A stretch of 19,969 nt of DNA from Caryophanales bacterium. Lineage in GTDB: Bacteria > Bacillota_I > Bacilli_A > RFN20 > CAG-826. Made by a program: the position numbers and the translations under genes. Shown in pieces: positions 6,100-14,140 of this stretch. Numbering within the stretch: position 1 is the stretch's first letter; each line of letters opens with the position of its first letter. The stretch lies in NCBI GenBank assembly GCA_028723545.1, contig JAQYER010000108.1:1-19969 (forward strand), given 5' to 3'. Under the pieces are notes generated by a model, which saw only the letters and a program-made list of their open reading frames with translations, ran no database searches and was not told the DNA's origin.

Positions 6100-7587
6100 A
6101 TGCAAACAAAAATTAAAACAAGCATCATTGTTAATTTAATTAAAACAATTACCCTTACTTTGTTTTCATTTTTAACATTCCCTTGGGTATGTCGTATTTT
6201 AACTGACTCTCAATTAGGGGTTTATTCGTGGTGTGTTTCTTTTGTTTATTATTTTCTCATTTTAGCAAGAATATCTATTCCAAATATCGCTGTTAGAGAA
6301 TGCGTTAAAGTTAAAGATGATCCAAATAAATTGTCGATGAAAGCCCAAGAATTTTTCATCCTTCAAGCAATATTAACGATATCTTCTTTTATTCTTTTAA
6401 CTATCATTACATTAACTGTTCCGATTTTTAGATCAAACAGCGATTATATTCCTTTGATTTTTATATTGAGCATTAATTTTTTAAGCGGTGTCTTTTCATT
6501 TGAATGGGTGTTTGAAGCTCTTGAAAAACATATATATTTATCGATTCGTTCAATCATTATTACAGCGATTATTGATATATTGATTTTCGTCTTTGTTCGA
6601 TATCCATCTCATATTGAAATATATGCTTCTATTAATGTTTTATTAACAGTCTTAACAGTTGCTTCAAATTTAATTTATTTACCTAAACTTGTTAAATTCA
6701 AAAAGACTGAAAAATATAATTTTAAACAATATTTCCCTACTTTATTTACTTTGTTCATTATTTCATTTTTAGTCGCGGTATATGATAAAACTGATACATT
6801 TATTTTAGGAATTATCGATCCAAGCAAAGCGTCAGTAGGTAGTTATGCAGTTGGAATTAAGGCGATTGAAATTGTTATTGGAGTTATTACTGCGCTTGGA
6901 ACAGTCTTTATGCCTCGTGCGGTTAAATATTATGAAAATGATTTAGTAAAATATCAAAATCTCAATAAATATTCCGCTAATATAGGATTAATCATTGTTA
7001 TTCCATTAATCGCTATATTTACTGGATTAGCCAAGCCTATTACTTCATTAATTTGTGGAAACTATGCAAATAATTTATATAAAGATGCTGATAAAGTATT
7101 AATAATATTATGTTCATTAATGGTTACTTATTCTTTATCCCACATTATTTATACACAAATATTAATTCCTTCTAAAAAAGAAAAATATTATATGCTCGCG
7201 ATGGGAGCTGGTTTCATTTTAAATATTGGTTTTTCTCTTTTATTTGGTTTAGTGTTATTCCGTTCTTCTCCAGCATTTGGAGTAGCGTTAGGAACATCAC
7301 TTGTTGATTTTATTGTTTTAGTGTTTTTAATAATTTTCACCCATAAATATTCAATTAAAATGATTTTCAATATTAATAATTTAAAAATATTAATTGCCGG
7401 AATTGCTATTGGGTTATTAACTTATTTTGTATCACCTTTATTAATATCAACATTTAATAATTTAATGCCTATTCAATATAATTATCTTCTTGTATTAATA
7501 ATTATGACTTTAATCGATGGAATAATATATTTACTTTCATTATTTATTGCTAAAGAAAAATTAATTAGATCAATTGTTCATAAATAA
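6100..7587 (+). CDS. Wzx-type polysaccharide flippase (oligosaccharide exporter)
   Basis: A 495-residue integral membrane protein of the polysaccharide-synthesis/MOP exporter type. It likely flips an undecaprenyl- or lipid-linked glycan across the membrane. Hydrophobic segments fill most of its length, compatible with 12-14 helices. The N-terminus KTITLTLFSFLTFPWVCRIL followed by LGVYSW is characteristic of Wzx/RfbX proteins, as is the charged loop after the second helix (VRECVKVKDDP). I place the start at MQTKIKTSIIVNLIK (6100-6102): the frame is open for 89 codons upstream, but that translation looks random and covers the promoter. TATAAT lies 7 bases before this ATG. The gene forms its own unit, ending at a bidirectional terminator. 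With three nearby glycosyltransferases it suggests a short surface glycan pathway; no polymerase or initiating transferase is seen here. Confidence 0.88.
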   Translation: MQTKIKTSIIVNLIKTITLTLFSFLTFPWVCRILTDSQLGVYSWCVSFVYYFLILARISIPNIAVRECVKVKDDPNKLSMKAQEFFILQAILTISSFILLTIITLTVPIFRSNSDYIPLIFILSINFLSGVFSFEWVFEALEKHIYLSIRSIIITAIIDILIFVFVRYPSHIEIYASINVLLTVLTVASNLIYLPKLVKFKKTEKYNFKQYFPTLFTLFIISFLVAVYDKTDTFILGIIDPSKASVGSYAVGIKAIEIVIGVITALGTVFMPRAVKYYENDLVKYQNLNKYSANIGLIIVIPLIAIFTGLAKPITSLICGNYANNLYKDADKVLIILCSLMVTYSLSHIIYTQILIPSKKEKYYMLAMGAGFILNIGFSLLFGLVLFRSSPAFGVALGTSLVDFIVLVFLIIFTHKYSIKMIFNINNLKILIAGIAIGLLTYFVSPLLISTFNNLMPIQYNYLLVLIIMTLIDGIIYLLSLFIAKEKLIRSIVHK

Positions 7588-7628
7588 AAACAGTAGAATT
7601 TAATCAAAATTAATTATCTACTGTTTTT
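7586..7628. terminator. Bidirectional terminator between flippase and opp operon
   Basis: AAAAACAGTAGA (7586-7597) pairs perfectly with TCTACTGTTTTT (7617-7628), a 12-bp stem whose loop can close further by TTAAT/ATTAA pairing. T-rich sequence follows on both strands. It overlaps the flippase stop region and lies 22 bases past the last gene of the opp operon, serving both convergent units. Confidence 0.9.
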
Positions 7629-7649
7629 AAAATTGTATTAACGTTATTG

Positions 7650-8111
7650 CTAGAATAATACAATGTTAAGAATAATTCCTACAATTAAAAATATAACAGA
7701 AGGAAAAAGCATAAATGTTGTATTTAATCTTTCTTTCCCTCTTTTTAATTCACGATATTCGTGATAAGTTTTTGGAACTTTAGTTTCACGGATATTTTTA
7801 TGAAACACTGTGTTCCACGCGACTAAAATGGAATATGATATCGCATCGAACGCTCCATAATTGGATACCCAAACGATAAAAAAGAATAATACGCCTAATA
7901 AACCAGATAAAGAGAAAGCATCAATTAAACTAATTGGTAATCTCTTACTTTCCCCAACCATTGAAGAATAATATCTTATTAAAAAGATTATTACTCCTAT
8001 AACAATAGTAACCCCAAAAGAAATTGCTAAACCAATGATATATCCTTTCGTGAATAATTTTGGTTTTTCTTCTTTGGATTCTTTAAGTGGATTGTTTTTA
8101 TTTTTGTTCAT
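7650..8111 (-). CDS. DUF3899-like small membrane protein at the end of the opp operon
   Basis: A 153-residue protein with a charged N-terminus and three or four hydrophobic segments (about 24-46, 66-87, 133-152, perhaps part of 90-100). The GLLFFFIVWVSNYGAFDAISYSI-like middle region and the following YHEYRELKRGKERL segment match my recollection of DUF3899, a Firmicutes membrane family of unknown role. The ATG at 8109-8111 lies inside the last codons of oppF (14-base overlap, different frame) with no separate Shine-Dalgarno, so it is likely translated by coupling to oppF. Position suggests it is co-expressed with the peptide transporter, but no function is known. A terminator follows. Confidence 0.75.
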   Translation of the reverse strand: MNKNKNNPLKESKEEKPKLFTKGYIIGLAISFGVTIVIGVIIFLIRYYSSMVGESKRLPISLIDAFSLSGLLGVLFFFIVWVSNYGAFDAISYSILVAWNTVFHKNIRETKVPKTYHEYRELKRGKERLNTTFMLFPSVIFLIVGIILNIVLF

Positions 8112-9474
8112 TGTATTGGGCTAAATAACGTTCAAATTCTTCATCGTTACAAGAAACAAAATGTCCTGGAACGATTTCTCTTAAAGTTGGTTTTTGATTA
8201 GAATAATCATGCGCTGTTTCAGGATTATATCTAATTCTTGTACGTCCTTGTTCAATATTTGGATCTGGATGTGGAACCGCACTTAATAATGATTTTGTAT
8301 ATGGATGTAATGGATGTTTAAATAATTCATCAGAAGTAGTTAATTCCATAATAGATCCATAATACATAACTGCGATTCGGTCACAGAAATATTTAACAAC
8401 ACTTAAGTTGTGAGCAATGAAAAGAATTGTTAATCCTAAATCATTTCTTAATTCATTAAGAAGGTTAATAACTTGCGCTTGAATAGAAACATCGAGAGCG
8501 GATACTGGTTCGTCAGCAATAATTAATTCTGGATTCATAATAATCGCACGAGCGATACCAATTCTTTGACGTTGTCCACCACTGAATTCATGTGGATAAC
8601 GATTTGAGTGTTCTGGTAATAAGCCAACTAATTCAAGAACGCGATTAACTTCTTTAGTAATGAAATCTTGATCTTTAACACCGCGAATAACAAGTCCTTC
8701 AGCAATGATATTTCGGACAGTCATACGTGGATTTAATGAAGCAATTGGATCTTGGAAAATCATTTGGATTTTCGAAGTAATATTTTCTTTTTTAGCTTCG
8801 GCTCTTTCTTTTTTATATTGAGCTTTTTCCTCTTTAGTTAACGCTCCATTTTGTTCAATAATAGCGTTATATTTTTCATCAACTGCTTGAACAGCGGCTT
8901 TGGCGATATCATCATTACAATGAGCGTCATCGTGTTTAGCTAATTTGATTTTTTCTCTTTGAGTAGTAATGATCTCAGTTGCTTTAGCGATTTCTTCATC
9001 TCTAATCACATTATATTTTTCACGTATTTTATTAACTGCTTCTTTATTATTAGGATCTTCAAGAGAATCGATTTCTTCTTTTTCTAATACTCGAAGTTCC
9101 GCTAATTTGTTAGTTAAGCGAATACGTGTAAATTTAATTTCTTTTTCATTCCATCTTGTTCCGGCGGCAATACGAACGCCTTTAAACCATACGTCACCAG
9201 AGGTGATTTTGTATAGTTTAATAATTGAACGGCCAGTTGTAGTTTTACCACATCCTGATTCACCAACAAGTCCGAATACTTCTCCTTTATAAATATTAAA
9301 AGAAACGTCATGAACTGCTTTGGTGTATTTATATTGTCCTTTACCAAAACGGAAAAATTGTTTGAGGTGTTTAACTTTTAAAATTTCTTCCGCATTTGAA
9401 TAATCAAATTCTTTGTGGTTTTCCACTTCCACAACTTCTTCAGGAAGAGAATAATTTTTAATGTTGTTATTCAT
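8098..9474 (-). CDS. oppF: Oligopeptide ABC transporter ATPase OppF, with internal insertion
   Basis: One of the two cytosolic ATPases that power the Opp importer. It has 458 residues, against roughly 310-330 for ordinary OppF. Walker A GESGCGKTT is at 71-79, Q-loop Gln241 in MIFQDP, signature FSGGQRQR at 297-304, Walker B LIIADEP with Glu322, and the switch His355 in IAHNLS. HPLHPYTKSLLSAVPHPDP (387-405) is the oligopeptide-transporter C-terminal region. The extra length is a block of about 125 residues (roughly 105-232) between Walker A and the Q-loop; it is highly charged, Lys/Glu/Ala rich and probably helical or coiled-coil. All catalytic motifs are intact, so the protein should be active. 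Start ATG is preceded by AAGGGAGGT, and the gene begins two bases after the oppD stop. Confidence 0.95.
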   Translation of the reverse strand: MNNNIKNYSLPEEVVEVENHKEFDYSNAEEILKVKHLKQFFRFGKGQYKYTKAVHDVSFNIYKGEVFGLVGESGCGKTTTGRSIIKLYKITSGDVWFKGVRIAAGTRWNEKEIKFTRIRLTNKLAELRVLEKEEIDSLEDPNNKEAVNKIREKYNVIRDEEIAKATEIITTQREKIKLAKHDDAHCNDDIAKAAVQAVDEKYNAIIEQNGALTKEEKAQYKKERAEAKKENITSKIQMIFQDPIASLNPRMTVRNIIAEGLVIRGVKDQDFITKEVNRVLELVGLLPEHSNRYPHEFSGGQRQRIGIARAIIMNPELIIADEPVSALDVSIQAQVINLLNELRNDLGLTILFIAHNLSVVKYFCDRIAVMYYGSIMELTTSDELFKHPLHPYTKSLLSAVPHPDPNIEQGRTRIRYNPETAHDYSNQKPTLREIVPGHFVSCNDEEFERYLAQYNEQK

Positions 9475-9476
9475 TA

Positions 9477-11288
9477 CTATTTACCTCCCTTCTGAATTCG
9501 TTTTTCTAATTTAGCTAAAATTGAGTTTTTCGCTAAATCATAATGTGGAATATTGCGTGGATTTTCTTTTAAAGAATTAGCAATACGTGCTGAAACTGTT
9601 TTTGGTGCTTCTACATCTGGTGCACTTTCATGCAATAACCATGTTTTAGCGAAGTGGGTATCGCTAATTTGGAAAAATGGAGGTTCTTGTTCATAATCAA
9701 GCGCTAAAGCGTATTGGTTACGAGCAGCGAAAGCATCACCACGAGGTGGAAGAAGCATATTTGGAGGTGTTCCAGGAATTGCGTCTAATTTACCTTTTGT
9801 ATCTAAGTCAGGCATTGATCCAAGTAAAGCCCAAGTATATGGGTGACGAGGATCATAGAAAATATCATATACTGTTCCATATTCAACGATTTTACCAGCA
9901 TACATAACTGCGATATCGTTAGCCATATTAGCAACAACACCTAAATCGTGAGTAATGAAAATAATAGATAAATTCTTTTCGACTTTTAATTTATTAATTA
10001 ATTCAAGAATTTGAGCTTGAATTGTAACATCAAGAGCGGTTGTAGGTTCATCACAAATAAGAATTTTTGGATCACCAGATAAGGCAATTGCAATAACAAT
10101 ACGTTGTCTCATACCGCCTGAAAATTCAAATGGATATTGATAGAATCTTCTTTCTGGATCAGGAATACCAACTTCAGTCATTAATTCAATCGCACGAGCT
10201 TTTGTTTGACTTGCTGTTAAAATAGATTTCGAAACGACAAATTGTTTGACGTATTGATGTAATACTTCATTGACATATTCATTATCAACAACTGAATAAT
10301 CTTTAATTAAAGCATCGATATGATTTAATAATTGTTCAGTAGTGTCGATAATTGATTGATAATATGTTTCAATTGGAACAATAACTTCACGTTCTTTAAT
10401 TCTAATTTGAGCAGGGACATCAAAGATGTCAGAAGCATTATATTGATTTAATAATTGTTCTTGATGTTCTTTTAATTGTTTAGAAGATTTGATTTGTTCT
10501 AAATCAGTCCAAATAACATCAGGATAAACATCAATTAAATCATCAGATTCTAATTCAAGAGGAGTTTTACATGCTTTAACTAATTTATTAGTGTTTTTAA
10601 AATCTAAAGCAAATTTCTCAAAATCAACTTCGTCAGCTTTTTGATTAAAATATTTTTCTTTTAAGTCAACTAATGATTCTCTTAAGAAATCTAAATTGTG
10701 AACATAGATATCTGCTTCATTAATAACTACTTTTTCAATAAATGGTAAAAATTGGTCAGCATTTAATGCTTCATAAGCTTCTTCTTCAGTTTCAAATCTT
10801 TGTTTTGTTTTAAATGCTTTGAAGAACAATGCATCGTTTTCTTCAGTTTTATAATAACCGGCTTCTTTGTTAAATCTAGCTAAAAATTCTTTAGCTTCTC
10901 TAACTGTGGCTTTATGTTGAAGGAACATTGCTTCAGTAAGTTGCTTACCAACTTTCATAATTGGGTTTAAAGCACTTAATGGATCTTGGAAAATCATTGA
11001 AATCTTTGTTCCGCGGATTTTTGTAAATTTATCCTCGGAAAGATTTAATAAGTTTTTACCATCAAATAAGATTTGACCATCTTCGACAATTTTATTGTTC
11101 GCTAAAATGCCTAAAATGGCTTTTGAAGTAACTGATTTACCAGAGCCAGATTCACCAACAATCGCTAAAGTGCGACCTTTATATAATGAGAAATTAATTC
11201 CACGAACAGCTTTAACTGTTCCAGTATTAGTTTTGAAGGAAATACGAAGATTTTTTACTTCAAGAATTTTTTCTTGTTTTTGTTCCAT
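9477..11288 (-). CDS. oppD: Oligopeptide ABC transporter ATPase OppD, with large internal insertion
   Basis: Second cytosolic ATPase of the Opp importer. It has 603 residues, against about 350 for streptococcal AmiE/OppD, which it otherwise resembles. Walker A GESGSGKS is at 45-52, Q-loop Gln101 in MIFQDPLSALNP, signature FSGGMRQR at 389-396, Walker B ILICDEP with Glu414, and switch His447. About 220 residues (roughly 137-356) are inserted in the helical subdomain between Q-loop and signature; they are acidic, mostly helical in character and unlike any family I recognise. The C-terminal segment GDAFAARNQYALALDY...SDTHFAKTWLLH is of the AmiE type, lacking the cysteines found in many DppD/OppD proteins. 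The start MEQKQEKI follows GAGGA by seven bases and lies three bases past the oppC stop. Confidence 0.95.
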   Translation of the reverse strand: MEQKQEKILEVKNLRISFKTNTGTVKAVRGINFSLYKGRTLAIVGESGSGKSVTSKAILGILANNKIVEDGQILFDGKNLLNLSEDKFTKIRGTKISMIFQDPLSALNPIMKVGKQLTEAMFLQHKATVREAKEFLARFNKEAGYYKTEENDALFFKAFKTKQRFETEEEAYEALNADQFLPFIEKVVINEADIYVHNLDFLRESLVDLKEKYFNQKADEVDFEKFALDFKNTNKLVKACKTPLELESDDLIDVYPDVIWTDLEQIKSSKQLKEHQEQLLNQYNASDIFDVPAQIRIKEREVIVPIETYYQSIIDTTEQLLNHIDALIKDYSVVDNEYVNEVLHQYVKQFVVSKSILTASQTKARAIELMTEVGIPDPERRFYQYPFEFSGGMRQRIVIAIALSGDPKILICDEPTTALDVTIQAQILELINKLKVEKNLSIIFITHDLGVVANMANDIAVMYAGKIVEYGTVYDIFYDPRHPYTWALLGSMPDLDTKGKLDAIPGTPPNMLLPPRGDAFAARNQYALALDYEQEPPFFQISDTHFAKTWLLHESAPDVEAPKTVSARIANSLKENPRNIPHYDLAKNSILAKLEKRIQKGGK

Positions 11289-11291
11289 AAA

Positions 11292-13019
11292 TTAATCCTC
11301 ACTTCCTCTAAGTGATGTGTTAAATGCATCACGTAAGCCATTACCTAATAAGTTGAATGAAATCATTAATATTGAAATAACAATTGCTGGGAATAAAACC
11401 ATGTGTGGCGCGCTTGATAAATATTTTTGTCCTTCGTCAAGGAGAGCACCAACAGAACTAATTCCAGAGAAGGTGAAATCAACAATTCCTAAGAATGAAA
11501 GTGAAGATTCACTAAAGATAACACTAGGAACCATTAATACACAGCTAGTAACTAATGTTCCGGCGGCATTTGGAAGAATGTGTTTGAAAATTAATCTTCC
11601 GTCTTTCGCACCTAATGTGCGGCTAGCAAGAACATATTCTTGACCTTTAAAACGATAGAATTGCATACGAGTAGTTGATGCAACACCAACCCATCCGTTA
11701 TAAACGAATGCGACTAAGAATGATAATATCAATACACCTGTCGCCCCAATCGATGCTTTTAATGAAACGTTGTTCGTAAACTGAATTGAACAAACAGTCA
11801 TAATAATAATTGTTGGAATAGTTGAAATAATATCGGTAACACGTTCCATGATTAAGTCCGCTACTCCGCCATAATATCCTGATATTGCACCATAAACTAA
11901 TCCAATAATGAAGTTAATTAACGAAATGCCAATACCAAGCATTAATGAGAATCGAATACCTTTGGCTAATTTAAGACAAATATCTTGTCCATTTCCGGTT
12001 GCGCCAAAAATATAAGCTGGTTCAAATCCGTGCATATATGTGAAATATTCATAATAATCAACACGGATTGTATATGTGCCATTACCATCATCTTTTTGGT
12101 AAACCAAATCACCATTAGAGTCTTGTAAATAAATAGGCACACAATTATCGTTTTCATCAATAACTACTTGAGCAGTACCTGAAATGAAATCACCATTATC
12201 ATTTTTCTTTGGAACAATTTCATAATAAGCGTAGTTATATGGTCTATTGTTATAAATTAATTTTAAGTTGTTAACGATTGTGCTTGTTACAGATAATCCA
12301 TTTTCAGAAGCGAAACGATTAATATATCCTTCAACATCAACAATTGGCTTTAAAATTGTAACGCCTTTTTCAATTTCATATTGTTTGATCGCGTCAATTT
12401 GTTCTTGTGTTTGAGCGTTGATGTTTTGGCATCCAACCATGGCATAAGAGTCTTGACGAACAGTATATAAATCATATTCTTCTCTTAAATGAACAAATTT
12501 AGAATCGACAACAATATGTTCTTTTTTAATAAATTTAGAAATAATTGGACGTTTAGCGTCAGTGAAACGCATAAAATCATATTGGTCTTGTCTAACTTCA
12601 ACTTTTTTAGAACCATCCCAGAAACCACTTCCTCTAGTTGCGTCTCCTAATGAAGGTAATACTTCAGAATAATAAGTATCTTGGAATCCTAACGAACTTT
12701 GAACTTTATTTTTTGGATCAACAATTGGCTCGATAATGGCAAATAAAGAAATGATTGCAATTAATATAGCGGCCACAACAGATGCTTTGTTTTTTGCAAA
12801 ACGATGCATCGCATCTTTAATAAATGAAACAGGTTTTGTTTCAAATTTAGTATCATGAATTGATTCATCTTGATGCGCAAGAGAAAACAATTCTTGAGGA
12901 ATATCATTTAATTCATATTGTTTACGAACTGGGTGAGTTGATTGGACAACTTCAGTATTAACTTCTTTCTTAAATAATTTTTTAAAGAAGTTTTTAATAT
13001 TGGTAAATAATTTTTTCAT
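11292..13019 (-). CDS. oppC: Oligopeptide ABC transporter permease OppC, with large extracellular insertion
   Basis: Membrane subunit of the Opp importer. It has 575 residues, against roughly 300 for typical OppC. A basic cytosolic N-terminus leads to helix 1 at about 81-100. Around 235 residues (about 101-337) follow before the usual FGATGNGQDICLKLAKGIRF segment, which corresponds to the GTDxxGRDxxSRLxxGxR motif starting the permease core. By topology the insert lies outside the cell. The EAA loop that contacts the ATPases is EYVLASRTLGAKDGRLIFKH (461-480). Five further hydrophobic segments follow, ending near 560. The ATG shares one base with the oppB stop (TAATG) and has GGAGGT eight bases upstream, so translation is coupled. 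The insert is rich in Tyr, Asp and Asn and has no recognised domain; it may contact the enlarged OppA. Confidence 0.95.
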   Translation of the reverse strand: MKKLFTNIKNFFKKLFKKEVNTEVVQSTHPVRKQYELNDIPQELFSLAHQDESIHDTKFETKPVSFIKDAMHRFAKNKASVVAAILIAIISLFAIIEPIVDPKNKVQSSLGFQDTYYSEVLPSLGDATRGSGFWDGSKKVEVRQDQYDFMRFTDAKRPIISKFIKKEHIVVDSKFVHLREEYDLYTVRQDSYAMVGCQNINAQTQEQIDAIKQYEIEKGVTILKPIVDVEGYINRFASENGLSVTSTIVNNLKLIYNNRPYNYAYYEIVPKKNDNGDFISGTAQVVIDENDNCVPIYLQDSNGDLVYQKDDGNGTYTIRVDYYEYFTYMHGFEPAYIFGATGNGQDICLKLAKGIRFSLMLGIGISLINFIIGLVYGAISGYYGGVADLIMERVTDIISTIPTIIIMTVCSIQFTNNVSLKASIGATGVLILSFLVAFVYNGWVGVASTTRMQFYRFKGQEYVLASRTLGAKDGRLIFKHILPNAAGTLVTSCVLMVPSVIFSESSLSFLGIVDFTFSGISSVGALLDEGQKYLSSAPHMVLFPAIVISILMISFNLLGNGLRDAFNTSLRGSED

Positions 13020-14068
13020 TATTGTTTACCTCCGCCCATACGAATACGTGGATCGACAATGCCATATGAAATGTCAACAATTAATCCACCAACTAAACCA
13101 ATTGAAATGTAGAACATTGATAAGAATTGGAATAAGTCATAGTCACGCATAAGAATTGATGTAAGATAAAGCGCTCCAACACCTGGAACAGCGAAAATCT
13201 TTTCAATAATCATAGAACCACTTAGTAATCCAAGAATTTCACCCAATAACATTGGGAAGATTGGGACTAATGAGTTTCTAAAAGCGTGACGAACAGTTGC
13301 TTGAGCGCGACTTAATCCTTTTGTTCTCGCTAATAACATGAAGTCACTTGTTAATACTTCTGTTAATTCAGCACGAGTATAACGAGCATAACCAGCAATT
13401 GAACCAAATGACATTGATAAAATTGGAAGAATCATTGAAACAAACATTTCTGGTGATAACCAATTTGTTCCGTTTGCAATTGTGCTATATGGCCAATTGA
13501 AAACATAACAGAATAAATATTGTAATAAGAAAGCATAAATGAAGCTTGGAACTGAAATAACAAGCATAACAACAACGCTTAATACATGATCAGGCCATTT
13601 ATTTTTTTGTAAAGCCATGAATATTCCTAATCCAATACCGATTGGGACAGAAACAATCATTGAATAGACATTAAGTAAAATGGTTGGAGGTACACGTTCC
13701 CAGAGAAGTTCATCTGGTGGCATTGCTTTTGATTCAGAATATGAATATCCCCAACGAGATAATGTTTGAGTAACTCCATCACTATCAATATAAGTAGCAG
13801 GAGCAAACAAATTCTTAATAAATGACCAGAATTGTTGAATAACAGGAACTTCAGAATATCCTGTTGCAGAAGTTTTATCAACTTGCATACGTCCTAAAGC
13901 AACCATTCGCAAATAGAAGTTTTCTGGGTCTTTTCCAGGTCCGGCTGCTTGAGAAATAGGTAATAAACGTACTAAACAGAAGCAAATAATGAAAATTACA
14001 ACAAAAGTAAAAATCATTAAAAGCAATCTCTTTAATATATATATTAATGTGTTCTTTATATCTTTCAT
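13019..14068 (-). CDS. oppB: Oligopeptide ABC transporter permease OppB
   Basis: First membrane subunit of the Opp importer, forming the translocation path with OppC. From MKDIKNTLIYILKR it has 349 residues, close to the usual length. Helix 1 is at about 14-36, an extracellular segment spans about 37-130, and five more helices follow. The EAA loop DFMLLARTKGLSRAQATVRH is at 242-261 and the family ending VDPRIRMGGGK is intact. I choose the ATG at 14066-14068: it has AAAGG six to seven bases upstream, while a more distal ATG seven codons earlier lacks any ribosome site and falls in the hairpin region. It follows oppA after a 72-base gap with a strong stem-loop and overlaps oppC by one base. Confidence 0.95.
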   Translation of the reverse strand: MKDIKNTLIYILKRLLLMIFTFVVIFIICFCLVRLLPISQAAGPGKDPENFYLRMVALGRMQVDKTSATGYSEVPVIQQFWSFIKNLFAPATYIDSDGVTQTLSRWGYSYSESKAMPPDELLWERVPPTILLNVYSMIVSVPIGIGLGIFMALQKNKWPDHVLSVVVMLVISVPSFIYAFLLQYLFCYVFNWPYSTIANGTNWLSPEMFVSMILPILSMSFGSIAGYARYTRAELTEVLTSDFMLLARTKGLSRAQATVRHAFRNSLVPIFPMLLGEILGLLSGSMIIEKIFAVPGVGALYLTSILMRDYDLFQFLSMFYISIGLVGGLIVDISYGIVDPRIRMGGGKQ

Positions 14069-14081
14069 TATTTGCCTTTCT

Positions 14082-14136
14082 AATCGCACAAGAAGGGAAG
14101 AGATGCGCTCTCTTCCCTTTTGTTTTAATTGCGATT
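14082..14136 (-). promoter_or_regulatory. Intra-operon stem-loop between oppA and oppB
   Basis: AAGGGAAGAGA (14109-14119 read on minus) pairs perfectly with TCTCTTCCCTT (14093-14103) around a 5-base loop, and an outer 7-bp stem AATCGCA/TGCGATT (14130-14136 with 14082-14088) encloses it. No strong T-run follows on the minus strand, so it is more likely a partial terminator or an RNA processing and stabilising hairpin. It could keep oppA mRNA above the downstream transporter mRNA, as binding proteins are often needed in excess. Confidence 0.7.
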
Positions 14137-14140
14137 TAAA

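Noticed and set aside
8410..9250. OppF insertion as a sign of a frameshift or fused gene
   Set aside because: The reading frame is continuous and the ATPase motifs on both sides are in order in one frame, so it is a true in-frame insertion.
8969..9292. 107-codon open frame on the plus strand, antisense to oppF
   Set aside because: It mirrors oppF coding constraints, has no ribosome site or promoter, and its translation has no family features.
11317..11643. 108-codon open frame on the plus strand, antisense to oppC
   Set aside because: A shadow of the conserved permease core with no start signals.
14093..14128. Hairpin after oppA as a plus-strand intrinsic terminator (T-rich run on the plus side)
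   Set aside because: No plus-strand gene is transcribed into this region; the stem is better explained as an intra-operon element of the minus-strand opp transcript.
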